A stretch of DNA of 44,174 nucleotides, taken from NCBI GenBank assembly GCA_021161905.1, contig JAGGZT010000015.1, forward strand, positions 1 to 44,174. Direction: 5' to 3'. This document shows positions 16,558-25,025 of this stretch, one piece after another; within the stretch, counting starts at the first letter, position 1; every line of letters begins with the position of its first letter. Source of the DNA: Acidobacteriota bacterium. Its GTDB lineage: Bacteria; Acidobacteriota; B3-B38; Guanabaribacteriales; JAGGZT01. Position numbers and translations under genes: made by a program. The notes under the pieces are model-generated. The model did no database searches and was not told where the DNA came from. It worked only from the letters and a program-made list of their open reading frames with translations.

Positions 16558-17025
16558 TCAAAGCTCCACCAGATATCTCTCAAAATCCACCACCTTGGGG
16601 GGCTTTTTGCCTTTCCCCTCGATCACCTTGTGTCCTTCTCTCTCAAGATAGGCGCGTTGTCCCTCCACCCCGCCGGGAAATTTAGGGTTCAAGCTGCCAT
16701 CATCCTTCACCACTCGCCAGTAGGGGGTGATGTCTTTTGCTCCTTCTCTTCTTTCTTCCTCCGCTGCCTCAGCGATCATCCTCAGGAAGATCCCGGTGGT
16801 TATGGGGCAGGTCACAGTTACCTTGGATTCCTTGGCGAGCTTCTCCCGGATCGCCCTTTGGGTGATGAGTTTTCCCGAAGGGACATTCTTTATAAGTTGG
16901 GCGATGTCGAGGGGTCTCGGGATAAGCATCTTCCCTTCCCCGAACCTTTTTGCCATCTTCGGTGGTATATCGACGATCTGCGCTTCTTTATTAAGCTTCT
17001 CCTTTAAGCTCTTTTTTGTTTTCAT
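16558..17025 (-). CDS. MGMT/alkyltransferase-like DNA-binding protein lacking the acceptor cysteine
   Basis: A 155-residue protein from the ATG at 17025, chosen for its AAGGAGATAATT site; the frame extends 31 codons further without one. The region NVPSGKLITQRAIREKLA is the winged-helix segment of O6-alkylguanine-DNA alkyltransferases, and the C-terminal pattern WRVVKDDGSL...GGVEGQRAYLEREGH is the rest of the domain. Where active enzymes have PCHRV and known alkyltransferase-like proteins have PWHRV, this has PYWRV, so both the acceptor Cys and its His are gone. Such proteins bind alkylated bases and hand them to excision repair rather than repairing them directly. A similar role is inferred. 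Confidence 0.8.
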   Translation of the reverse strand: MKTKKSLKEKLNKEAQIVDIPPKMAKRFGEGKMLIPRPLDIAQLIKNVPSGKLITQRAIREKLAKESKVTVTCPITTGIFLRMIAEAAEEERREGAKDITPYWRVVKDDGSLNPKFPGGVEGQRAYLEREGHKVIEGKGKKPPKVVDFERYLVEL

Positions 17026-17144
17026 AATTATCTCCTTCTCAATCGAGGTAGCTCTTTTCTTAGATAGTTTTTGAGTGAAGATACAATCAATTCTACCGAA
17101 AATATAAAAGGTCATCAAGGAAGAGGAGAGAGGAATAAAACGAT

Positions 17145-17507
17145 TTACTCTGTGATGCTCCCCTTTTCCTTCAGCTCGTCCCAGGCGGAGAAAGCCACCC
17201 TCAAATGGGGAATGGTGATCGAGCCCCCAACGATTAAGCCGATGGTGAGTACCTCCTCAAACTCGGCATCGCTTACCCCCTCTTCATAACAGCGGATGGT
17301 GTGGTATTTGATGCAATCATTACACCGTAGGACGAACGAGGCGACGAGGCCAAGCATCTCCTTTACCTTCGAGGGAAGTGCTCCTTCGCGGTAGACCTGG
17401 GAATCAAGACTGTAGAACCGTTTGATAGGTGTCCCTGCGTATTTCATCACTATCTTGTTCAGTTTTTCCCTCTCCGCTTTAAACTCATCTATCTCCCCTT
17501 TAGCCAT
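17145..17507 (-). CDS. Carboxymuconolactone decarboxylase/AhpD-like protein
   Basis: A 120-residue all-helical protein of the CMD family. LGLVASFVLRCNDCIKYHTI carries the CxxCxxxH redox motif that in AhpD is the peroxidase/disulfide-reductase site; VLTIGLIVGGSI is the second conserved helix. It may act as a small thiol-disulfide or peroxide-handling protein, in line with the stress genes elsewhere in this window. A GGGAGA site precedes the ATG. Upstream lies a 250-base repeat-rich gap. Confidence 0.85.
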   Translation of the reverse strand: MAKGEIDEFKAEREKLNKIVMKYAGTPIKRFYSLDSQVYREGALPSKVKEMLGLVASFVLRCNDCIKYHTIRCYEEGVSDAEFEEVLTIGLIVGGSITIPHLRVAFSAWDELKEKGSITE

Positions 17508-17532
17508 TTTACTCTCCCTTATGCCTTATATA

Positions 17533-17710
17533 GGCACAGAGTTTATCCTTCCCCATTATTCGCCGTATTTTCCGGACAGCCACAAGGGCTGTCCCTACAT
17601 TTTTCTTTATAGAGGAAGGTAGACCTCTTTCTGCCATTTATTCTTTAATTTTCCGTAGGGGCAGGGTTCATCCCTCTCCGTTATTTGGGTTGAGGATTAG
17701 CCACAAGGAA
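17533..17710. repeat. Degenerate intergenic repeat pair
   Basis: Two imperfect direct copies of a unit of about 55 bases: TAGGCACAGAGTTTATCC... (from 17533) and TAGGGGCAGGGTTCATCC... (from 17656). Both continue through CC-TTATT and end in AGCCACAAGG. The first copy contains the GGACAGCC palindrome. The whole gene-free stretch 17508-17760 is made of such elements and holds no gene I can see. Confidence 0.6.
17574..17602. repeat. Dispersed palindromic repeat, copy 2
   Basis: GGACAGCC-ACAAG-GGCTGTCC then CTACATTTTT; same unit and orientation as 16418-16446. Confidence 0.8.
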
Positions 17711-17732
17711 TTTCTCTCTATTTCAGATCCTT

Positions 17733-17759
17733 TGTAGGGACGGGGCTTGTCCCCGTCCG
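17733..17759. repeat. Dispersed palindromic repeat, variant
   Basis: TGTAGGGACGGGGCTTGTCC with a CCGTCC continuation: GACGGGG-CTTGT-CCCCGTC palindrome. It shares the GTAGGGAC lead-in with the reverse complement of copies 1 and 2 and sits directly at the stop of the metallophosphoesterase gene. Confidence 0.7.
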
Positions 17760-17760
17760 T

Positions 17761-18750
17761 CTATCTCTTCCTCGTCATCCTTGAAAAGATCACCAGATAG
17801 GCTAAGACGAATATTGCGATTGATTGCCAGAAGTTTCTCCGGAGAGCGATGTAAGTTTTCATCCATACCGCATAGAGGAAGTTGCTCAAAGCCTCGTATC
17901 TTGGAGGAGAGATCCTCACCACCTGATAGTTGACCCCGTTCTCTCGCACCGTTACCCTTATATAGTGGTAGAAGTAATGTTTTGGATTGCGATCTTCCTC
18001 TAAAGGTGCCCCCGCACCTCCGGTTATGATGTAGGGCGTCTTTCCCCATACCCCTTTGTAATAGCCGTGAATATGGGAGGCGAAGAGCATCGTTATCTCG
18101 TATCTATCAAGGAGGGCGTTGAGCTTCTTTGCGAAGTTGAGGTCTTTAAGGCTATGTCCCCTTTGGTTCTCCCCCCTTCTCGGATCGTATAGGGGGACAT
18201 GCATAAATACAAAGCGGTAGCGATAATCCTTGCTCTTTTCGAGCTCCTTCTTAAGCCAATCCATCTGCCAGGGGTCGATGTTCCTCCAATTAGCATTATC
18301 GAGGAGAATGAAGTAACTATCGCCGACAGTAAAGGAGTAGTAGAATCTTCCGAAGAGGTCATAATAGAGCCCCCTGCCGTTTTTCTTCAACTCGTGGTTG
18401 CCGATGACGATGAGCAAGGGAGTATTCATCTTTTTTATCTGATTTATGAATAGCCGGTAGCGCTCCTTTTCCCCGTTGTCAACGAGATCTCCGTTATGGA
18501 CGGCAAAAAGGGCGTTTTCTTCGTCTACCTTCTTAAGTAGTTTTGGAAATAGTTCTACCGAACCGCGATTATCGCCGAATACGACGAAGGAGAACTCCCT
18601 TTTACTTTTATCTATCCTCTTGAGTTGATGGTAGTTCCACTGGCTTATCTTGGGGAAGGGGGAAAGTTCGGGGTAGATTTTGACCGTGGCGATAAGGGTG
18701 AAGAATATCATAGCGGAGATTACTAAAAGATATCTTGCTATGTTTCTCAT
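17761..18750 (-). CDS. Membrane-anchored metallophosphoesterase
   Basis: A 329-residue calcineurin-like phosphoesterase. The ATG at 18750 follows GAGAGGAG; 23 upstream codons in frame lack support. An N-terminal helix (residues 6-25) and a C-terminal helix (SIAIFVLAYLVIFS) flank the catalytic domain. Metal ligands are all visible: FGDNRG, HNGDLVDNG, VIGNHEL, MHVPLYD and the late ASHIHGYY. Location on the periplasmic face is likely. Related exported enzymes act on phospholipids, nucleotides or phosphoproteins; the substrate is not inferable. Confidence 0.85.
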   Translation of the reverse strand: MRNIARYLLVISAMIFFTLIATVKIYPELSPFPKISQWNYHQLKRIDKSKREFSFVVFGDNRGSVELFPKLLKKVDEENALFAVHNGDLVDNGEKERYRLFINQIKKMNTPLLIVIGNHELKKNGRGLYYDLFGRFYYSFTVGDSYFILLDNANWRNIDPWQMDWLKKELEKSKDYRYRFVFMHVPLYDPRRGENQRGHSLKDLNFAKKLNALLDRYEITMLFASHIHGYYKGVWGKTPYIITGGAGAPLEEDRNPKHYFYHYIRVTVRENGVNYQVVRISPPRYEALSNFLYAVWMKTYIALRRNFWQSIAIFVLAYLVIFSRMTRKR

Positions 18751-18942
18751 TGCTCCTCTCCCCTGTTTTCTACCGAGATGCCTACGCCCTTCTCCCGGTT
18801 TCAACTTTTCCGAACCCAAAAAGCTCCTTATCGAAGGAGTTTACACCTCCTTTTCCCTCTCCGCAACCGCTTTGTTGGTGAGTTTATCTTGATATTGATG
18901 ATAAGCGGTATTGGGGAAGGGGAGTCTTCGTCTTTGATCAAT

Positions 18943-18969
18943 AAAAACTCAGGGAGATAACTCCCTGAG
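18943..18969 (-). terminator. Terminator after hcp
   Basis: On the minus strand CTCAGGGAG-TTAT-CTCCCTGAG is followed by TTTTTAT, about 30 bases after the hcp stop. Confidence 0.9.
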
Positions 18970-19000
18970 AAAATTGATTTTTGTTTTTAGGCGTCCTCTT

Positions 19001-20311
19001 TCAGCCGAGTATCTCCTTGATATCCTCCTCTGGGTCTCCTATCAATCGGAGGTCGTATCTCTCCTTGAGGACCTGTAGTATCTCGTCGTTCACCCAGGCA
19101 GGGATGATGGGTCCTAAATATATCCCCTTTATGTTGAGGGAGAGGAGGCTCCAGAGGATAGCCACCGCCTTCTGTTCCATCCAACTTATTACCAGGGTGA
19201 GGGGTAGCTCATTTACCCCTACCCCGAAAGCCTCGGCGAAGGCGAGTGCAATCTCGATGGCGACGATGGAATCGTTGCACTGCCCGAGGTCGATCAGTCT
19301 GGGGATACCCTCGATATCGCCTAAATCAAGGTCGTTGATCCGGAACTTTCCGCAGGCGAGGGTGAAGACAATCGTATCCCTCGGAAGCCTTTCCACGAAC
19401 TCGCGGTAATAGGTGGCTTTCTTTAGCGGAGAGTCGCAGCCTCCAACGAGGAAGAAATGGCGGATTTTCCCTGCTTCCACTAATTGTTTTATCTTACCAG
19501 CGAGGGAGAGAATGGATGATTTGGAATATCCGGTGGTGAGAACCACCTCTCCGGCTTCTTCGGGGAGTTCGGGGAGGGCCTTAGCCATCTCGATAACCGG
19601 GGAATAGTCGTATCCTGCAATGTGTTTCACTCCGGGGAGCCTTGCCGGTCCGGTGGTGAACATCCGGTCCCGGTAGTCTTCCTTGGGTATCAGTACGCAG
19701 TTCGAAGTACCGAGAATGGCTACCGGATATTTCGAGAAGAGCTGTTTTTGATCGAACCAGGCTTTCCCTAAGTTTCCTACCAGGTGTTTGTATTTCTTGA
19801 GGCCAGGGTATCCATGGGCGGGGAGCATCTCCGAGTGGGTGTAGATGTTTATCCCCGTTCCCTCTGTTTGCTTTAGGAGTTCCCCAAGCGCCTTGAGGCC
19901 ATGTCCGGTTACGATTATCCCCTTTCCCCTTACTGTTCCCGTTTGAACCTTGGTTGGCTCTGGATCACCGAAGGTCTCTATGTGCGCCTTTTTAAGGAGT
20001 TCCATCGTCTTTATATTCATCCTGCCCGCCTCGACGGCGAGCTCAACGAACGATTCTGCATCGAAGTTTACATTGGTGAAGGTGGCGTAGAACACTCGCT
20101 CTAAGAAAGCGTCTATTTCGGGGTCGCTATATCCCAACTCCCGGGCATGGTAGAGATAGGCTGCCATCCCTTTGGAAGCAAATATCAGGTTGTCCTGCAG
20201 GCGGGCGACCGTAGGTAGCTTCCCGCATACCCCCCTTATAGTGCAGCCAGTTCCCCAGGCAGTCTGGGAGCACTGGTAACAGAACATATTCAGTTTTTCC
20301 TTTTCCGCCAT
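19001..20311 (-). CDS. hcp: Hybrid cluster protein (hydroxylamine reductase)
   Basis: A 436-residue cytosolic Fe-S enzyme. The N-terminal [15 protein letters not shown] plus a fourth Cys in GVCGK gives Cx2Cx8Cx5C for the [4Fe-4S] cluster. Ligands of the hybrid Fe-S-O cluster are seen in [27 protein letters not shown] and LGQCNDS. It is shorter than the roughly 550-residue E. coli type and resembles the compact anaerobe class. The reaction attributed to the family is reduction of NO to N2O or hydroxylamine to ammonia, i.e. nitrosative-stress defence. AAGGAGA precedes the ATG; it is monocistronic with a strong terminator. Confidence 0.95.
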   Translation of the reverse strand: MAEKEKLNMFCYQCSQTAWGTGCTIRGVCGKLPTVARLQDNLIFASKGMAAYLYHARELGYSDPEIDAFLERVFYATFTNVNFDAESFVELAVEAGRMNIKTMELLKKAHIETFGDPEPTKVQTGTVRGKGIIVTGHGLKALGELLKQTEGTGINIYTHSEMLPAHGYPGLKKYKHLVGNLGKAWFDQKQLFSKYPVAILGTSNCVLIPKEDYRDRMFTTGPARLPGVKHIAGYDYSPVIEMAKALPELPEEAGEVVLTTGYSKSSILSLAGKIKQLVEAGKIRHFFLVGGCDSPLKKATYYREFVERLPRDTIVFTLACGKFRINDLDLGDIEGIPRLIDLGQCNDSIVAIEIALAFAEAFGVGVNELPLTLVISWMEQKAVAILWSLLSLNIKGIYLGPIIPAWVNDEILQVLKERYDLRLIGDPEEDIKEILG

Positions 20312-20391
20312 TTTTGATTCTCCTTAATAAAATATTATCATAGTTTTCAAAAACACAATGTGGACTCTTTTTCGTGGTGATGAGACTTATG

Positions 20392-20682
20392 TTAATGATT
20401 CACAAATCTCTTCTCATAGTTAAGGGAAACACCCACATCAGCGAAAACCGCCTCCCACATTGAGCTCATCGGAGATGATGAGGTAGCCTGCGTATAGCCC
20501 ATCTACCGCGAGGTGAACCACGGTTCCCTATATATCGCAGAGGTATCCCCTTAGGGGCTACCCGCTATTACCTCGCCATCAAGGGGGATCTTTTCCCCCG
20601 GCTTCACCACTTTCAGGCTCTTCTCGATATCTGAAGTGCAAGAGGCACAATGAAGGTTTCTTAAGCGGTATTTTTTGGTCAT
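20392..20682 (-). pseudogene. Remnant of a P1B-type heavy-metal ATPase
   Basis: Three short pieces of one metal-exporting ATPase remain in order. 20554-20682: MTKKYRLRNLHCASCTSDIE, an N-terminal metal-binding domain with the CxxC site, fused directly to VVKPGEKIPLDGEVIAGS, the actuator-domain strand. 20462-20527: GTVVHLAVDGLYAGYLIISD, from the phosphorylation-domain end. 20392-20460: AVFADVGVSL, from the C-terminal membrane region, then a tail and TAA. Membrane helices, DKTGT and most of the nucleotide domain are gone. The start ATG overlaps the stop of the restriction enzyme gene (ATGA). The stretch between this and hcp holds nothing else recognisable. Confidence 0.75.
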
Positions 20683-23600
20683 CTGTTTTTGCTTATTTCT
20701 TGGAACTCGATTGTCTCCTTTTCTACCTCTTGATAGATGTTATCGATCGCCTGCTGGATTTCAATCGTCTTTTTAAGGGCGGTAATAATTTGACAGTAGA
20801 GTTTTATATCGTCAGCGGAGAGTCTTCGTCCCTTTCTATCCTTGAGCCATTTATAGGGGACCTGGTAGCCTCCTATCTGGTACCCCCAGACCTTCTCTTC
20901 CACCTCTTCGAAATACTGCGCTTTGTTGATATATACCCGGGCGGTCTTTTTATCGTAGGCTACCTTCTTCACCAGGTTATCGCCTTTGCCCTGGAACTTG
21001 GCGATCGGTGGGTCGAGTTCAGGCGATTTAAGGAGATGGAGGTCGACCAGTCTTTTGCCATAGTCCCCTATCTTTTTAAACAATTGATGATCGGCGGTGA
21101 AGGGGATTCGGGGGAAGTCGATCTTTAAGAACTCGGCGTAGTTGGTTCGATAGGTGTTGGAATAGAGGACCCCATAAATGTAGTAGAAAATCTCCTCCGG
21201 CGTTGGTTTTACCCCGTAGGTTTTAGCGAGGGCATCGAACAGCTTGGGGTTGATATTTGGTTCTTTCTTGCCTGATGGTACCATCTTCGTCAGCAGGTCT
21301 TTTTCGCCTGTGCTGGGGTAAAGGTAGAGGGGAGAAATATTAGAAATTGAGACGGCAGAAGTTATAGAATGGGCATCTATTATCGAATTTGCTACGAAAA
21401 CAGGTTCTATCCCTGACTTATCCATTTGTCTTGCTGTAATCAGCCCCAGGTTTTCCTTGAGCATATGGCGCATAACATTTTTACGGGGACGCTCAATCAT
21501 TTCATCGTGATAAAAGATCCATTGAATATCAAAGGGTCTATATAAAATCTTTGTTATAGAATCTTCCCACTTATCATCCTTTCTCACATTTTCTCGGACA
21601 TCTTTGAGTATCCAGTTTGGTTTGTCCTTTAAGTTGAATGTCTGCCTAATAGATTCATCGGAGTTTTTTTTATCATCGCGAAACATCCTAAGGCGTCTTT
21701 TAAGTGTTTCTTTATTAAAATCAATTACAAATCTGTCTCTCCCGGTGACTATCCCCACACTATTTACCGGGAGGATTTCAGTTATTTTGGGATATTGGGC
21801 GTATTTTTCTAAAAGCCGTTCATCTCTCGGCTTGAAGAGGTAAAATTCTGATCTCGGCGATAAACTCTGCCAAGGGGTTGTCTTAATATCGTTTCCTGAA
21901 AGCCAGTTATATTTTTTCTCTCTTAATCCCCATATCTCCCAATGATAGACCTTATAACCCGTTTCCCCTTTCTTCTTTATAAAGAGGGCAATCGCCACCC
22001 CCTGCCTTATGTCAAACACATTCTCGTCCTTGGAGCCATCGGGGCATTTCTCCTTCTTTAGGCTATTGCCGTGGAGGTCGAGGAGATAGATTTCGTTAAA
22101 GCTATCCATCAACGACTGCCGCATCCCGCGGAAGGTGGGGTTGTCGAGGTAGCTATGATTGGTGATGAAGCCCAATATCCCCTCGCCATTCTGATCGATC
22201 TTCCACTGGGCAAAGCGGATGAACTTTACATAATCATCCTGTAGCCACTTAGGGTTCTTCTCGCCCAGAGGTTTCCCATCTACCTTGTAGTAGGTTTTGA
22301 TCTTCTCAGATATCCACTCACTTACATTGGCGGAATGGCCCGAATAAGGGGGGTTGCCGAGCACCACCAAGATTGGCTGTTCTTTCTTCACCTTGCCTGC
22401 CAAATGTGATTCCTCAGCGAGGGAAGACATCCCGGGAAGGGAGCTTTTGGCGAGTTCTTCCATCTCCAGCGTATTGGTGAGATAGAGTTTAAACCTATCG
22501 TCCTCCTGCAGTCTATAGCCCAGCTCCTCAAGGAGAAACGACATCTTAAGGTGCCCTACTGCATAGGGTGCCATCATCAGCTCAAAGCCGTAGAAGTTCT
22601 TAAGGATGTGCTCTTTTATAAAGTTCTCTTTCCCTCCCTCGCCATATTTCGAGATGAACTCCTCTACTGCCAGCTTCGCTGCTTCCGCCAAGAAGGTAAG
22701 GGTTCCCGCTGCTGGGTCGAGCACGGTAACCGAACTGTCGGCAAAGCCATCCCGCTTGCCAAAACGCTCCTTGAGTATTAGATGAAGGGAGCGGACGATG
22801 TAGGAGACGACCGGCTCCGGGGTGTAATAGACGCCTCTTTTCTCTCTTGTCTCTGGATCGTAGTGAGCAAGGAAGGTCTCATAAAAATGGACTATCGGAT
22901 CCTTCCCTTTCCCTTTGTGGAAATAATCATCCAATATTTTGTTTACATCGGCTACCGAAAGCACCTCGGAGATGTCATCTATAATCCATTCCATCTGCTT
23001 CGGCAGGTCTTCTAAAGAGATGAACCTGAATATCTCCCTTAATATACCGATGGTGTGAGGGATCATATCGTAGGCAAGCTTCCGATTGAACCCATTAGCT
23101 GACCGGGTACGGGCAGCGAAAAGCCCATAAGTGACGGTTTGGGAGTAGAGATCGGCAAAATCCTCCTTTTCGAGGGTGCCGATGAGATATTTCTTAAATG
23201 CCTCGTAAAATCCTAAAATGAAGCCTTTTTCCTTTCTTTCTTCTTCCCTCAGCTCCTCCTTTACCACTGCATCCCGGAGGAAGCGGGTTCTTTTTGCCAG
23301 TTCAATAGCAAGCGATTTCGCATCATATACCTTGGGCAGGGAAAAGGAGAAGAAGCTCTCGAGCAGGTTGAGAAATTCTTTTTCTTTCTCAAGTGGTGGG
23401 GTGGTTTTTAGTTCCTGAGCAATGAAGGGTCTTCCGATTGAGACGCTCTTCATCCTTTCTCCATTGCGGTATAGCCTGAACTCGAAGAAATCGGTCAATA
23501 TTAGGTTGGGAAAGGTGTGGCGGTAGCGCTTAAGCTGTTCGCTTTCTTCTATGTGGTCCAGGTTCTCGCCAGGTTTTTTCGCCTCGATATAGCCTACGAT

Positions 23601-23813
23601 GTGTTCCTTACCATCCCAGACTCGGAAATCCGGATTTCCTGCCTCCGTTTTTTTCGGGAGAACGGTGATCTTAATATTGTCCTTCTTACTGGATCTTGCG
23701 TATTCATTAAGCAAATCCTCCAGCGTTGAATAGTAGCTTTCTTCACGCGCGTCCCCTCGACTGGCTATGTCCCCTATCTTCTTAAGGTATGATTTAAGAA
23801 CTTTTTTATTCAT
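20679..23813 (-). CDS. Type ISP/IIG restriction-modification enzyme
   Basis: A single 1044-residue polypeptide combining nuclease, adenine methyltransferase and DNA recognition. N-terminal PD-(D/E)xK nuclease: NPDF with D62 and EAKK with E77/K79. After a helical linker the N6-adenine methylase appears: motif I VLDPAAGTLTFL (about residue 365) and motif IV VLGNPPYSGH (about residue 485). The C-terminal 350 residues (LYLYPSTGEKD, EEIFYYIYGVLYS, TYRTNYAEFLKIDFPRIPF) match the target-recognition region of type ISP enzymes. There is no helicase domain, so it resembles the short type IIG-like relatives rather than LlaGI. No separate S or M gene is present. It shares an ATGA overlap with an ATPase remnant. 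Confidence 0.9.
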   Translation of the reverse strand: MNKKVLKSYLKKIGDIASRGDAREESYYSTLEDLLNEYARSSKKDNIKITVLPKKTEAGNPDFRVWDGKEHIVGYIEAKKPGENLDHIEESEQLKRYRHTFPNLILTDFFEFRLYRNGERMKSVSIGRPFIAQELKTTPPLEKEKEFLNLLESFFSFSLPKVYDAKSLAIELAKRTRFLRDAVVKEELREEERKEKGFILGFYEAFKKYLIGTLEKEDFADLYSQTVTYGLFAARTRSANGFNRKLAYDMIPHTIGILREIFRFISLEDLPKQMEWIIDDISEVLSVADVNKILDDYFHKGKGKDPIVHFYETFLAHYDPETREKRGVYYTPEPVVSYIVRSLHLILKERFGKRDGFADSSVTVLDPAAGTLTFLAEAAKLAVEEFISKYGEGGKENFIKEHILKNFYGFELMMAPYAVGHLKMSFLLEELGYRLQEDDRFKLYLTNTLEMEELAKSSLPGMSSLAEESHLAGKVKKEQPILVVLGNPPYSGHSANVSEWISEKIKTYYKVDGKPLGEKNPKWLQDDYVKFIRFAQWKIDQNGEGILGFITNHSYLDNPTFRGMRQSLMDSFNEIYLLDLHGNSLKKEKCPDGSKDENVFDIRQGVAIALFIKKKGETGYKVYHWEIWGLREKKYNWLSGNDIKTTPWQSLSPRSEFYLFKPRDERLLEKYAQYPKITEILPVNSVGIVTGRDRFVIDFNKETLKRRLRMFRDDKKNSDESIRQTFNLKDKPNWILKDVRENVRKDDKWEDSITKILYRPFDIQWIFYHDEMIERPRKNVMRHMLKENLGLITARQMDKSGIEPVFVANSIIDAHSITSAVSISNISPLYLYPSTGEKDLLTKMVPSGKKEPNINPKLFDALAKTYGVKPTPEEIFYYIYGVLYSNTYRTNYAEFLKIDFPRIPFTADHQLFKKIGDYGKRLVDLHLLKSPELDPPIAKFQGKGDNLVKKVAYDKKTARVYINKAQYFEEVEEKVWGYQIGGYQVPYKWLKDRKGRRLSADDIKLYCQIITALKKTIEIQQAIDNIYQEVEKETIEFQEISKNR

Positions 23814-23915
23814 TCCCCAATCTAAACTCCATTATTGTTGCTCTTATCAAGACAAAATTAGTCTATCTAAGGAGGGCTCTTTCTGTCAAATTACTATTTA
23901 TGTGGTATGAGAGAG

Positions 23916-24878
23916 CTATTCTCTGGCGGTTATTATCTCCTTTAACTTCTCGATGCCGATATTACTTCCGGAGATGATGAGAGCGATGTTTTGGTTTTTA
24001 AATCGCTTCCTCTCTTTGAGGAGGGCGGCAACAGGGAGGGCAGAAGCCCCCTCGATCACCTTATGATGTTTTTCTAAGATGAGATAGATCGCCTCCTTTA
24101 TCTCCTCCTCGGTTAAGAGGAAGTAGTCATCGACATACTTCTTACAGAGATCGAAGGTTATCGCCCCGGGCTCGATGCCCCCAGCGGTTCCATCGGAGAG
24201 GGTTTCCTCGCTCTTCATCTCGGTGATCCTTCCCGCTTTGACCGATTCATACATCACCGGAGAGGCAAGCGGTTGGCAACCGAAGACCCTTATCTTTTTC
24301 TTTTCCTCCTTCAGGTATCCCCCTATTCCGGAGATGAGCCCACCACCGCCAACCGGGACGAGAACCGCATCCACTTCCGGAAGTTCCTCCAGAAGCTCAA
24401 ACCCTATCGTCCCCTGACCGCCGATTATCTCCGGGTCGTTATAGGGAGGGATGAATATCATCCCCCTTTCCTCTGCCTCCTTCCGGGCATAGGCTTCGGT
24501 CTCGACGCAGTCAGTACCGTAAAATTTCACCGGGGCATCATAGTAGCTTAGAGCTTCGACCTTTGCCCTGGAGGCGTTTTCCGGAAGGAAGATGGTACCC
24601 TTGATACCGAGTTTCTTAAGGCTGTAGGCAACTGCCAAGCCATGATTTCCGCTTGAGGCGGTTACTATGCCCCGCTCCTTCTCCTCCTCGGATAGAGAAA
24701 GGAGCTTGTTCATCGCCCCCCTTATCTTGAAAGCACCGGTCAACTGCTCGTTCTCCAATTTGAGGTAGATGTTGGAATTGCATAGCTTGCTGAGATAGGG
24801 CGAGAACTCAAGCGGTGTTCTTCTGATGTGGGGTCTTATCCTTTTTTCTGCTTTTACGACCTTCTCTTTTACATCCAT
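23916..24878 (-). CDS. Threonine/serine dehydratase (PLP, fold type II)
   Basis: A 320-residue cytosolic enzyme deaminating threonine to 2-oxobutyrate or serine to pyruvate. LTGAFKIRGAMNKL contains the PLP-binding lysine, ASSGNHGLAVAYSLKKLG is the substrate loop and PVGGGGLISGIGGY the phosphate-binding glycine loop. The C-terminal ACT regulatory domain of biosynthetic IlvA is absent, so it is the short catabolic (TdcB-like) or racemase-like type. The ATG at 24878 gives the normal family length; an upstream TTG at 24935 is in frame but lies on the promoter. A role in amino-acid fermentation is likely. Confidence 0.88.
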   Translation of the reverse strand: MDVKEKVVKAEKRIRPHIRRTPLEFSPYLSKLCNSNIYLKLENEQLTGAFKIRGAMNKLLSLSEEEKERGIVTASSGNHGLAVAYSLKKLGIKGTIFLPENASRAKVEALSYYDAPVKFYGTDCVETEAYARKEAEERGMIFIPPYNDPEIIGGQGTIGFELLEELPEVDAVLVPVGGGGLISGIGGYLKEEKKKIRVFGCQPLASPVMYESVKAGRITEMKSEETLSDGTAGGIEPGAITFDLCKKYVDDYFLLTEEEIKEAIYLILEKHHKVIEGASALPVAALLKERKRFKNQNIALIISGSNIGIEKLKEIITARE

Positions 24879-24891
24879 AGTTGCAACGCTT

Positions 24892-24920
24892 ATTATACGA
24901 GGTTCTTCTTCAAATTCCAA
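24892..24920 (-). promoter_or_regulatory. Promoter of the dehydratase gene, near-leaderless
   Basis: TTGGAA (24915-24920), 17 bases, then a perfect TATAAT (24892-24897). The ATG at 24878 is only 13 bases past the -10, so the message would have a leader of about 6-8 bases, and no ribosome site is visible. Confidence 0.6.
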
Positions 24921-25025
24921 GGGCTCTTTTGCCAAAAGGAGCGGATGGGTTCTGCAGTATCTCCTTGAAGGAGACTTACTTATCTGCTACCATCGCTATA
25001 GGATAATATAGCAGAGATCTTGATA

